A stretch of DNA of 64,000 nucleotides from Oceanobacillus salinisoli (GTDB lineage Bacteria > Bacillota > Bacilli > Bacillales > Amphibacillaceae): the NCBI RefSeq assembly GCF_009733865.1, contig NZ_WOFB01000011.1, positions 62,001 to 126,000 of the forward strand, in the 5' to 3' direction. Of this stretch, positions 20,763-28,810 are shown piece after piece (position 1 is the stretch's first letter; every line of letters starts with the position of its first letter). Below the pieces are notes generated by a model. That model was given only the letters and a program-made list of their open reading frames with translations, did not search any database and had not been told where the DNA came from. The position numbers and the translations under genes were made by a program.

Positions 20763-21192
20763 AAATAACCTCTCCCTTTCGTTAGTAGTGCTGATATCAC
20801 AGCCATCTAGAGCATAATTAAAATCATTTATTGCAACATATGATTACAAAAGACCAACAAAAAAAGTCCCCTCCTTTTTATTACAAATAGAAAAAGAGCA
20901 AATGAATATATACAAATACGAAACTAAAGTTTGATTGAGAATAAGAAAGCATACTCAACCATTGGAAATTGCATGTGAAACACACACTTTTCCCGTTTAT
21001 TCTGTATATTCGTATATATTCATTTGCTCTTCCGTAATAAAAAGAAAGAGACTTATATATATAAAACTTATAGAAAACTAATTAAAGAAAAAATAAAACT
21101 ATTGAATCAAAATATAATATATATAACTTGATTAATATCTTAGTATAAATATTTCCTTTTGTAAAGGACCTTTGATAAAAAAGTTTATTTTT
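20763..21192. promoter_or_regulatory. Non-coding control region with a long inverted repeat
   Basis: AGAGCAAATGAATATATAC at 20895-20913 recurs inverted at 21012-21030; with one mismatch the arms extend to about 23-24 bp, and a further TTATTAC on the outer side also matches after an indel. About 95 bp lie between the arms. The region is AT-rich, has no gene, and lies directly upstream of the recombinase cluster. It could be an operator, a recombination site or a replication element. Confidence 0.55.
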
Positions 21193-21223
21193 TTCGGAAA
21201 GGCCTCTAGAAAGCCCTTCCGAA
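21193..21223 (-). terminator. Terminator after the 173-residue membrane protein gene
   Basis: TTCGGAAAGGC and GCCCTTCCGAA pair with one mismatch; on the minus strand the stem is followed by a run of A/T-rich AAAAAAATAAAC in RNA sense U-poor form, read as TTCCGAAAAAAA, so its terminator strength is moderate. It sits about 100 bp after the gene's stop. Confidence 0.4.
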
Positions 21224-21325
21224 GTGTATAAAAAGTATATTCGGTATATTCTAGTAAAAGTATATAACGTCCAAATAATGTAAACAAGTCTTTTTAAGTA
21301 AGAGACTATCCTAAAAAATAACTAT

Positions 21326-21847
21326 TTAACCGAGTCGGTGCAGATACCCAAGTAGTAATGATAAAACAATATTAAAGAATAGGATTCTTTCCAACCAAGA
21401 TTTATGTTTTAAATTTTCACTTTTCTTGTACTTATTATTTTTTGCTTTAATGTATCCTTGAAGTATCCAAAACCGCGAATATCCACCAATGGTGAGAAAA
21501 ATAATAAAGTATAAAATAGGTATTACGTTATCAATAAAAAACACCATGAAAAAAAATAGAATGATGTACGCAAGTATTAACCAACCAAACAACTTATGAA
21601 CAATTCCTATTGGAAAGCCATTTTCTATCTCTATTATTTTATTATGAAAATTAACGAATAATACGGTATTAAATACTACTCCTCCAAAAAACATGACAAC
21701 AGAAGAAATAAGGTAATAATCAGTGGTTGGAATTATATAATAAGTCCACATCCAAGGTAAAAATACAGTTGTAAAAATCAGTGAAAAATAAAGTGAAATT
21801 AAAAGAACGACCATTTTATGCCACTGTTTTTCAAATATCAAACCCAT
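21326..21847 (-). CDS. Unknown membrane protein
   Basis: A 173-residue protein with four to five membrane helices (for example VVLLISLYFSLIFTTVFL near the start and IVLSLLLGYLHRLG at the end) joined by short basic loops. ATG 21847 has GGGGG 7 nt upstream. No enzymatic motif or known family is recognised. It stands alone between the recombinase control region and a small gene pair, with its own hairpin downstream. Lone membrane proteins in such islands are sometimes immunity or effector parts, but no evidence for that is visible. Confidence 0.6.
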   Translation of the reverse strand: MGLIFEKQWHKMVVLLISLYFSLIFTTVFLPWMWTYYIIPTTDYYLISSVVMFFGGVVFNTVLFVNFHNKIIEIENGFPIGIVHKLFGWLILAYIILFFFMVFFIDNVIPILYFIIFLTIGGYSRFWILQGYIKAKNNKYKKSENLKHKSWLERILFFNIVLSLLLGYLHRLG

Positions 21848-21964
21848 GATAAAGCCCCCTTCAATTACTACAATGTGGTAGATGATATTTTTGTTTTCAT
21901 ATCGTGAAATTCACGACGCCCTCTTTAGGAAACATAACCTGCAACGATCAAAAAATTGTCATCT

Positions 21965-22309
21965 TTAATCATTAAGTCGTCGACTAGAAACACGGATTAA
22001 TGTAAAAGCCTGATATACGGTTAGAACCATAACCTTCTGCAAAAGTTCTTTCTTGTTAACATTCCATTTAGTCACTAGAAATTCTTCAGCAGTTTCATCA
22101 ACTACACAATTTATTAACCTGTTTTTAAAAGACATACCATTAGAAGATTTACTTCTACTCCATGCTTCTTTTACCAAATTAATTTCATCATCAGTAAAGA
22201 TAGAAAGAATTTCTTTTTCAGTTCTAGCAGCCATTCTTGCAGCAGCCTGAAGTTGTTTATTGATGAAGTCTATTTGGCTCTTCGTATATGTTTGGAATTG
22301 ACTATCCAA
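21965..22309 (-). CDS. Unknown 114-residue helical protein
   Basis: Starts at TTG 22309 with GGGAGGG 7 nt upstream. Mostly helical with a long N-terminal amphipathic helix (SQIDFINKQLQAAARMAART) and conserved-looking FTDDEINLVKEAW. No membrane segment or known motif. It lies 41 nt after the stop of the preceding gene in transcription order (22351-22686) and is likely cotranscribed with it. Confidence 0.55.
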   Translation of the reverse strand: MDSQFQTYTKSQIDFINKQLQAAARMAARTEKEILSIFTDDEINLVKEAWSRSKSSNGMSFKNRLINCVVDETAEEFLVTKWNVNKKELLQKVMVLTVYQAFTLIRVSSRRLND

Positions 22310-22350
22310 AACCTGTCCCTCCCTATAATTTTTAATTTTATTCGTAACTT

Positions 22351-22686
22351 CTACTGGATAATGTCAGTAAGATATCCAATTGGAACATCAACATCACTAT
22401 GTAAGTCAATTGTTTTTTTTATGATGCTATACTCTAACCCATACTCTTTGCATAAATTAGAGAACCTTTTGAAGTTATCCCAACTCCCTAGTTCCTCATA
22501 GTCATAAAGCAAAATCCTATCAATAATTGTTAAATCCATTGATTTTAAATAAGATTCCAAAACACTAAGGTCAACAACTAAATGCATCTCTAGTTTTTTA
22601 TTAAAGAATCTAGCATGTTCCTGCAACTTTACAGTTATTTCTTGGCACTTCGCTACATTAAATGTTATTCCATAGTAAATCCCCAC
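22351..22686 (-). CDS. Small protein resembling a degenerate resolvase domain
   Basis: GTG 22686 is preferred because AAGG lies 7 nt upstream and the product then begins VGIYYGITFNVAKCQEITVK. This has the shape of a resolvase opening (YaRVS...Q) without the catalytic serine. It continues with KLQEHARFFNK, a strand IIDRILLYDYEELGSWDNF resembling the D-R-L-x-R region, and LCKEYGLEYSIIKK. About 111 residues, so only the catalytic-domain fold. With the proteins at 18141 and 19709 it makes a third inactive recombinase-like gene near the active enzyme. The assignment is by eye. Confidence 0.5.
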   Translation of the reverse strand: MGIYYGITFNVAKCQEITVKLQEHARFFNKKLEMHLVVDLSVLESYLKSMDLTIIDRILLYDYEELGSWDNFKRFSNLCKEYGLEYSIIKKTIDLHSDVDVPIGYLTDIIQ

Positions 22687-23255
22687 ATTATCACCTTCCC
22701 AATTATATTTGATGACTACTATAGCGCGAATCAAATCATCTTCAAGTTTTTTTATCTATTAAATGTGTAGTTTGTATTATTCATAGATAAAGAACATGTA
22801 AAAATCTAGTATCTAACACCTAATTAATATGCTATTGAAAAATTTTATTTACTCTTTGTAAACCATAATTTGATTTTAGGCAGCAAAAATGGTCAACAAA
22901 AAAATGTGGTGATTTCGTCCAAAAAACGGGAGAATCGGGGAGAATTAAGGATTTGGATTAAATGTCGTTTAAAACCTAATTTCTTCTGTTTTTTTCTATC
23001 AGAGTATTTTTTTTGATTTTAATTCTCTATATCATGTATTTTTTTCATTTTTATGGTATTTTATTTGTTACCTAAAATTCAGGTAACAAAAGTGGTAATT
23101 TTCCACTTTCGATCTTACTCATTAACTATAGTTATTAATGATTAAAATCATTTTATTGATTATAATCATTTTACTCATTAGAACTATTATTAATAATAAA
23201 TAATCTCTTATTTTGATTAAAACGCTTAACTTTCATTATTAATGGGTAATATAAA
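22687..23255. other. AT-rich non-coding stretch with direct and inverted repeats
   Basis: No gene. It holds an inverted repeat GTTACCT/AGGTAAC (23067-23073, 23081-23087), an AAGTGG/CCACTT hairpin just after it, and a pair of related direct repeats: TTACTCATTAACTATAGTTA from 23115 and TTACTCATTAGAACTATTAT from 23171, with two GATTAwAATCATTT units between them. Such clusters next to a tyrosine recombinase gene can be arm-type or accessory binding sites; that is a guess. Confidence 0.4.
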
Positions 23256-23279
23256 GAGCGCTCAGTAAACTGAACGCTC
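23256..23279 (-). terminator. Terminator of the tyrosine recombinase gene
   Basis: GAGCGCTCAG and CTGAACGCTC pair almost perfectly around a 4-nt loop, directly after the stop, with T residues following on the minus strand. Confidence 0.75.
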
Positions 23280-23283
23280 AAAA

Positions 23284-24183
23284 TTAAAACTCTGTTCGTT
23301 TCAAGGCACTTTGCAACTCTTGAATTGAAGGTGTGACATACACCCTAGTGGTTTCAATACTACTATGACCAGCCAGTTCTGCAATAGATTGGATATCTAC
23401 GCCATGTTGTGCTAACTGTTTGCAGTATGTGTGCCGTAGTGAGTGAGGAGTTATCTCAATCCCTAGTTGTTTACTATATTTCTTAAATATATGCTGAACT
23501 GCTCTTGTCGTAATATGGCTACTTTTACTGCTCATTAGTAAAAACTCGGATTCAGAATCTCTTTCCCCCAACCATTTCACTATTGCCTCCTTGGTATTTT
23601 CGGATAAAGGAACCATCCTATGTTTATCTCCCTTGCCATTTACTCGAAGAATTCCCCTTTGTGTATCTACGTCGATAATTCTGGCATTGCAAATCTCCTG
23701 TACACGAAGGCCTAAATTTACAGCCAAATAAACTATTGTTTGATGAAGCATACCTTTTTTATGGTTTTGTTGTTTAGTCAACTCAATTGCATGTAATAAC
23801 TTACCAACTTCTTTCCTTGTAAGCCAACGTATGTTATTCTGTTTTTGAATCTTTTTGATTTTAATGTTTTTGGAAAGATTGACATTGGTTGATCCAATAC
23901 TTACCAGAAATTCTGACCATTTCATTAATGCAACTAACCTTCTATTGATTGTTGTTGGAGCAATAGACTGATCCGATTTAAGTTGTCGTTCATAATCTTT
24001 TAAGTCAGTAGAAGTAAGATCGGATATTAAATGAGGTGGTTCATACCTTTGATGGATCCATTTTAAAAAGTGGTTCAAATCTTGGGTATAACTTTTAATG
24101 GTGTTTAAACTTTTATCTTGTTCCAGAAGATGTGTTTTGAAACTTTCTACCGATTGTGAAATAGTGGCTGGAGCCGTGTTCAT
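23284..24183 (-). CDS. Tyrosine recombinase (XerC/D or integrase type)
   Basis: A 299-residue protein. ATG 24183 is chosen over a longer frame because GGAGG lies 8 nt upstream. An N-terminal SAM-like core-binding domain (TIKSYTQDLNHFLKWI) is followed by a catalytic domain with NLGLRVQEICNARI (Arg I), TPHSLRHTYCKQLAQHG (His-x-x-Arg), LAGHSSIETTRVY (His and the nucleophile Tyr). All catalytic residues are present. Size and domain order fit chromosome-dimer resolvases or element-borne integrases. In this setting it could mobilise part of the island independently of the serine recombinase. Confidence 0.92.
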   Translation of the reverse strand: MNTAPATISQSVESFKTHLLEQDKSLNTIKSYTQDLNHFLKWIHQRYEPPHLISDLTSTDLKDYERQLKSDQSIAPTTINRRLVALMKWSEFLVSIGSTNVNLSKNIKIKKIQKQNNIRWLTRKEVGKLLHAIELTKQQNHKKGMLHQTIVYLAVNLGLRVQEICNARIIDVDTQRGILRVNGKGDKHRMVPLSENTKEAIVKWLGERDSESEFLLMSSKSSHITTRAVQHIFKKYSKQLGIEITPHSLRHTYCKQLAQHGVDIQSIAELAGHSSIETTRVYVTPSIQELQSALKRTEF

Positions 24184-24205
24184 TATAACAATCCTCCCTG
24201 CTATG

Positions 24206-24323
24206 TTATACGACGAAAAAAGTATTTCTTTTATAGGTATTATGCGACGAGAAAATATATGAAAATGAAGTACTCTTGTCGCATAAACCATATTATCTGA
24301 CAAACTTGTTGTTGGTCGTATTA
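24206..24323. promoter_or_regulatory. Repeated TTATRCGACRA motif upstream of the tyrosine recombinase
   Basis: TTATACGACGA (24206-24216), TTATGCGACGA (24240-24250) and inverted TTGTCGCATAA (24276-24286) share one 11-bp core; TTGGTCGTATTA at about 24312-24323 is a weaker fourth copy in the inverted sense. They lie in the promoter region of the recombinase gene and may be its operator or binding sites. Confidence 0.5.
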
Positions 24324-24402
24324 TAGCGCGTAAGGATCACTTTGCCAGCGCCTTTCGTATGTATTTTGAATATTTCCCTTATATAGCAACAATAAGTACG
24401 TT

Positions 24403-24576
24403 TCACTGCTGAATGTAATTTAATTGCTCCTCTGTTACTCTATACTCGTCACACCCACAACCGAAATTTAAATATAAATTAAATGTGCCATCATTGTTGA
24501 GACTAGCACTTTTAAAGTTTGCATGCTGATACATTCCTCTTACTGATTCTAAATCTGTATCTGATAGTAGTTCCAT
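24403..24576 (-). CDS. Unknown 57-residue acidic protein
   Basis: ATG 24576 with GGAGGTG upstream. The product begins MELLSDTDLESVRGMYQHAN and ends TEEQLNYIQQ, with a central NFGCGCDEYR motif holding two cysteines. Small and soluble. It follows the 155-residue gene by 36 nt, so the two may share a transcript. No family recognised. Confidence 0.55.
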   Translation of the reverse strand: MELLSDTDLESVRGMYQHANFKSASLNNDGTFNLYLNFGCGCDEYRVTEEQLNYIQQ

Positions 24577-24612
24577 TGAAATCACCTCCAACTGTTAACT
24601 TAAGAGAAACTT

Positions 24613-25080
24613 CTATTTATAGTAATTAAAACTTATATCGTTCACTTCTTTTAGGTTATACCTTTCTACTAATTTGTTGTGTTTTAATTCTGCTAGTTTT
24701 AACTCATCTTCATTAAATAATGATTTTAAGTCGGTTCTTTGAATTTTATAAAGAGCACATAAGGCAGCATATTCCAATTTCTCTTTTAATTCTTCATCAT
24801 TTTTTTCTTCAGGGACTTCTGCTGCGATTTCAGAATAGTAATCTGATATTCTAGATTGTACCTCATCAACCATTTCCTCAACTTTTTCAAAAAGTAGGAT
24901 GATTGCTTCCACCTTACTTTCGGCTATAAAGTCATCTGTATAGGTAGCACCATCAGTTCGGTCTATAAGACACCTTACCTTCTCCTTCTCCTTATCAATA
25001 TAAAATCCTACATAATCATATTGATTACCAACACCCACATTAAACAGATTATCCATTTCCTCTTTAATTACTTCTTCCAT
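24613..25080 (-). CDS. Unknown 155-residue acidic protein
   Basis: ATG 25080 with AGGAGAGG upstream. A soluble, glutamate-rich, largely helical protein; residues 60-130 may form coiled coils (KVEEMVDEVQSRISDYYSEI). No motif recognised. It is divergent from the primase gene; the two share a 262-bp promoter region that contains the left 48-bp repeat. Confidence 0.55.
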   Translation of the reverse strand: MEEVIKEEMDNLFNVGVGNQYDYVGFYIDKEKEKVRCLIDRTDGATYTDDFIAESKVEAIILLFEKVEEMVDEVQSRISDYYSEIAAEVPEEKNDEELKEKLEYAALCALYKIQRTDLKSLFNEDELKLAELKHNKLVERYNLKEVNDISFNYYK

Positions 25081-25262
25081 TAATCATCCTCTCCTTCCAT
25101 TTTGCCAGTTTAATTGGCTTACAATTGTTATAACATAAAAAGAAAAAGACGAGATAAGTATGTTTAGAACTAATTGTACAAGTTTCATAAAAATATGAAA
25201 TTCAGAATTATACATGATATTCTTATTAAAACCAATTAAAAGACTATTAACAAAAAGGCATT

Positions 25263-25310
25263 AAATAAGTAAACTTCTATGCAGTTTTTTTCAGTTATAT
25301 TAATGAATAC
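25263..25310. repeat. Left 48-bp direct repeat flanking the primase gene
   Basis: Aligns without gaps to 26784-26831 at about 37 of 48 positions, both starting AAATAAGT and containing ATATTAAT near the end. The copy lies just upstream of the primase ribosome binding site. Confidence 0.6.
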
Positions 25311-25342
25311 TTTATCTGTTTTGTTTGAAAGGAGTGTTTTAA

Positions 25343-26785
25343 ATGGACAATGACATTAGTGCTTTTGCGAAGAAAATGAAACATTTGTTTATTACTGAGA
25401 GGAAGAAATATATTATTCAGATCGAAGACGGTTCATATACATGGAAAGATAAGAACTTTATTGATGAAATGCTTGATTTACATCTGGAACGAAAGCGTAC
25501 ATACGGCATATTTTGTGGAGAAGAATTAACTAAATTCATTTCTTTTGACGTTGATATCCCATCAAAGGAAGTCGTGCAATCCATTTACCTAGTTTTAAAT
25601 CAAATCGGAATTTCATCGGAATTTATACATACAAGTTGGAGCGGCTCAAAGGGGTATCATGTGGATGTTTATTTTTCTGATACCCTTGGCTACCCTAAAA
25701 TGGTTAAACTTTACGACTATGTTGCATCTAAATTGCTTCAAAAATATCCCGACTTAGAAGAAAAGAAAATTGAATGTAGACCAAGTCCAACCCAAGGACT
25801 GAAACTTCCACTGGGCGTCAATAGAAATAACAAGAATGTGAATAGTAATATTTGTTGGTATGTAAATATACATGATGACTTTAAACCAATAGAAACGTTA
25901 GATTACATTCTAGATATTAAACCAATTGACGTGAATCAAATCCGGTCAATTATCAAAAGATTACCAACTATAAAAAGCAAGAGCAGTTCTGAAAATAACC
26001 CAGTTGCAAAAAAAGACATAAGTAAAAATGCCAAACATAATAGACAGGTTCGTACCAGTGACACACTGAATTCCTTAGAAAATTTATTTAAAAATGGACT
26101 AAGGAGTAAAGGTACAAGACATAAAAGTCTTATTAAACTTGCGATATGGTTAAACACGAGGAATCACAGAAGGGAAAGTTGTGAAGGCATCTTAAGAGAT
26201 TGGATGAAAAATCAAAAGAAGGAATATTATGATACCCCCTTGGAAATTTGCTTTAAAGAGATTAGCCGAATCGTAGAAGGTGTCTATTCTAAAAACATTG
26301 TTCTTGGGGGAGGCAAATCAAAAACACAAATAGTAGTGTCAAGAAATGACTTACTAACTATTCATCAATATCCTAAAAAGTTTCACAAAACTATTAATGC
26401 ACTCTTTATTCATTCAAAACGTTTCGCAGATGAAAGCGGTCAGTTTTATATGACATATAAGCAAATCGCGAACTCTGCACCATGTGGACTTAGGACAGCA
26501 TTTAATCATATAAAGGAACTTGAGGAATCAAAAGTTATTAAGGTTATGAGATCTCCTATCCTATTTGATGGAGAAACCTTCTATAACCTACCAAATACAT
26601 ACCAATTAAACCTTGATTTTGTGGATGGTGATAATGATATCTCCATTACTATAAAGGCACCGAAACTAAAGGAATATAGTAATACCAAAACCCAACTTAC
26701 CCTTAAGGCATTTCCTAATAAAGAATGGATGGATATAGATAATATATTAAAAAAGGCATTGCTTAAAAAGACTAAAAACCAATAA
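25343..26785 (+). CDS. Archaeo-eukaryotic-type primase (AEP)
   Basis: A 480-residue protein and the only plus-strand gene in this part of the island; ATG 25343 has AAAGGAG upstream. The catalytic AEP motifs are visible: ISFDVDIP (metal-binding D-x-D, about residue 70), SWSGSKGYHVDVYF (S-x-H motif, about 104), and basic residues before KLPLGVNRN (about 155). A C-terminal winged-helix-like region (TYKQIANSAPCGLRTAFNHI, about 375) may bind DNA. Such primases start replication of plasmids, phages and some integrated elements, or take part in defence. No helicase gene adjoins it. It lies between two related repeats. Confidence 0.8.
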   Translation: MDNDISAFAKKMKHLFITERKKYIIQIEDGSYTWKDKNFIDEMLDLHLERKRTYGIFCGEELTKFISFDVDIPSKEVVQSIYLVLNQIGISSEFIHTSWSGSKGYHVDVYFSDTLGYPKMVKLYDYVASKLLQKYPDLEEKKIECRPSPTQGLKLPLGVNRNNKNVNSNICWYVNIHDDFKPIETLDYILDIKPIDVNQIRSIIKRLPTIKSKSSSENNPVAKKDISKNAKHNRQVRTSDTLNSLENLFKNGLRSKGTRHKSLIKLAIWLNTRNHRRESCEGILRDWMKNQKKEYYDTPLEICFKEISRIVEGVYSKNIVLGGGKSKTQIVVSRNDLLTIHQYPKKFHKTINALFIHSKRFADESGQFYMTYKQIANSAPCGLRTAFNHIKELEESKVIKVMRSPILFDGETFYNLPNTYQLNLDFVDGDNDISITIKAPKLKEYSNTKTQLTLKAFPNKEWMDIDNILKKALLKKTKNQ

Positions 26786-26831
26786 ATAAGTACTTTTCTC
26801 TGCAACTTTTTACAATGATATTAATTCATAC
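26784..26831. repeat. Right 48-bp direct repeat flanking the primase gene
   Basis: Begins inside the primase stop codon and repeats the 25263-25310 sequence imperfectly, in the same orientation. Confidence 0.6.
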
Positions 26832-26849
26832 CCATATTGACAATCTCCA

Positions 26850-26867
26850 AGAGTGAACCATCACTCT
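26850..26867 (+). terminator. Terminator of the primase gene
   Basis: AGAGTGA, 4-nt loop, TCACTCT, then TTTTTT, 65 nt after the primase stop. Confidence 0.8.
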
Positions 26868-27031
26868 TTTTTCTTTGTACACTGTAACCCATATTTAATT
26901 ATTACACTTTTTCTCCTTAAACGTGAAATATTCGGTACTAATTTGGATATACAATAACCTAATATCCACGTTGCTCCACCAACAAGCAACGTTAGAGCGG
27001 GATTACTTAAGCATTGATTATCATACAAAAA

Positions 27032-27052
27032 AACAAGGATTTCACTCCTTGT
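27032..27052 (-). terminator. Terminator of the 120-residue gene
   Basis: AACAAGGA and TCCTTGTT pair around a 5-nt loop; on the minus strand a T run follows. Confidence 0.75.
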
Positions 27053-27053
27053 T

Positions 27054-27416
27054 CTAACAATTTTTCGGATTAAGTTTTTGAACCTCGTTTAAGCACCTAA
27101 AAACTTCATCTTGATTCAATATATACTCCGTTAAAATGGAATATAGGTTATGAACCATTTCATCAAAAGTATGATATGACTTATTAAAACAGATAATGTT
27201 AAAAGTATCGATTTCCCCATCACTATCACGATTCTTTGCTAACTTATGCTGTTTACGGAAAATATAAATTAAATATAAATATTTGGCTTCTTCCCGAACG
27301 TTTGCGCCTGTTAAACTTAAACGCTCAAACCTAGTAAATAAAATATCGTGTTCTAGGTGACGAAATTCAACAAATTCTGTGTCCATACCTTTTACCATAA
27401 AGTGCTCTTTTTTCAA
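27054..27416 (-). CDS. Unknown small protein, paralogue of the gene at 33642
   Basis: About 120 residues. TTG 27416 has GGAGG 8 nt upstream; the upstream ATG overlaps that site. The product resembles the protein at 33642-34007: both have EFVEFRH/EIVEFRY, a TRFxR motif, YLFxIF-like strands, and SEYIL...CLxxVxKLNP near the end. The start region and downstream hairpin are also alike in both. The pair brackets the second defence block. Function unknown. Confidence 0.6.
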   Translation of the reverse strand: MKKEHFMVKGMDTEFVEFRHLEHDILFTRFERLSLTGANVREEAKYLYLIYIFRKQHKLAKNRDSDGEIDTFNIICFNKSYHTFDEMVHNLYSILTEYILNQDEVFRCLNEVQKLNPKNC

Positions 27417-27667
27417 GAGTATCTCCTCCATTGTCTTAGGCTAATTTTACATGTATACATGTTAGACACAAACAAACGTTTCCCTTTTACTCCCCCAAAA
27501 AAAGAGTAGAAATTATTTATCTACTCTTTGAAATACGGCTATCTAATTAGCATTTTAAATTACTTTCTCTGTTATTAAATCCATAGGAATTAATGTTACT
27601 GCCACTAAGCAAAAACAGTAGAAATTCAGTTATTTCTTATAAATTGATTTATAAAAGCCACTACCGA

Positions 27668-28074
27668 TTAGTATGAAATAACTTGGAATACTGGAACTTC
27701 ATTTTCTTCAGTAAAATGGCAATTGAGTTCTGTTACTTTACCAGCAGACCACTTTAAGTCTTTTTGGGTTAGCCATGAACATTCCTTTTTTAGTATTCAC
27801 TACCTCATGAATAAACGCTAAGTAATATTGGCAATTTTTATATTCTATATTTCTAATGTAGTTCTTAACTTTAAAAATATCTTTTTTAAAAAGAACGGCA
27901 TTAGTGTCATACTTATATTTCATTTCAATTACTGCTAAAATATCTACTACGTCATTCCTTAAATGTCCATTAAAGCCGGGCTCTTCACATAACTGTGCTA
28001 TAACTAAATCTGCTCTTAGTCCATTATGATAATATTCTAAATATACAAGATCTAGTGAAACTTTATCTCACTAG
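27668..28074 (-). pseudogene. Remnant of a PD-(D/E)xK-like nuclease gene
   Basis: A frame opens just after a TGA near 28075 and has no start codon. It reads EYYHNGLRADLVIAQL, then DVVDILAVIEMKYKYDTNAV, which looks like the E-x-K half of a restriction-type nuclease core. A shift near 27745 moves it to KWSAGKVTELNCHFTEENE, ending with a stop at 27668. So the gene lacks its 5' part and has at least one frameshift. It lies directly downstream of the 225-residue membrane protein gene. Confidence 0.5.
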
Positions 28075-28092
28075 ATCCTTCCTTGAACCGTA

Positions 28093-28770
28093 TTACATAT
28101 TGTTAAAGATCTCCATAAAGGGGTTATAGCCCGTCACAATAGTAATTACTGAACTAACTAATCCTATCAAAATTATAAGGAAGTTTATTAATTTAATAAT
28201 AAAATTATTAGAAAATCTATAGTAAGTAGTATATTTGATTAACCCACTCCAGTATAGTAGGAGAATTGGCAATTGAACAAAGAACTGAACCCCTTCCCTT
28301 AACCAAATAAATGGATTCTTTATTTGTGCCTTTGCATCTTCTAGTCTATTATCCAATCTACCTATATAACGTAATAATACATCATCTATCATTGAATAGT
28401 AATTATGTATTACAGGGTTTTGTAGACTGTTAAAGCCTCTCATTGGATCCCGTGCTTCATCTCTTAAAGTGGGAAGTGCGTTTACAATAATCTGATAAGT
28501 ATTATACTGAATATTTGAGTAGGGTGGAATAAAACCCCTAGCAATTCCTAATTCACCAACTTTGGCTTGCATTTTTGGCCCTCTCATTGTAAGCCATTCA
28601 TAAGCCTCGTAATTCTCATTACCTTTAATAAGACTATTACCATATTCACGAAACTTATTAAGATATTCGTACGCTTCATCTAGTTTTTTCGATTCATTAC
28701 GACCAGTTCGAATAATTAAAGAAACACCTATTATTAATAATGCTAGAAGAACTAGAGCATAGTTAATCAA
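28093..28770 (-). CDS. Unknown membrane protein next to the zinc-ribbon nuclease
   Basis: About 225 residues. TTG 28770 has AGAGGTG 6 nt upstream. An N-terminal helix (YALVLLALLIIGVSLII) is followed by about 130 soluble residues and two C-terminal helices (LPILLLYWSGLI; LINFLIILIGLVSSVITIVTG). No family recognised. It lies 40 nt after the nuclease gene in the same direction and may be cotranscribed. Confidence 0.6.
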   Translation of the reverse strand: MINYALVLLALLIIGVSLIIRTGRNESKKLDEAYEYLNKFREYGNSLIKGNENYEAYEWLTMRGPKMQAKVGELGIARGFIPPYSNIQYNTYQIIVNALPTLRDEARDPMRGFNSLQNPVIHNYYSMIDDVLLRYIGRLDNRLEDAKAQIKNPFIWLREGVQFFVQLPILLLYWSGLIKYTTYYRFSNNFIIKLINFLIILIGLVSSVITIVTGYNPFMEIFNNM

Positions 28771-28810
28771 AATTTTCACCTCTTTTATACTAACCTATTG
28801 CTTAGCAAAC

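Noticed and set aside
21224-21280. GTATAT repeats as iterons
   Set aside because: Irregular spacing and AT-rich context; not convincing as an origin.
22725-24330. TATAGCGCG at about 22725 and 24322 as recombination sites around the tyrosine recombinase
   Set aside because: Only 9 bases agree and the flanks differ.
26969-26991. CGTTGCT/AGCAACG inverted repeat
   Set aside because: A 7-bp stem without T run or neighbouring gene start; function cannot be supported.
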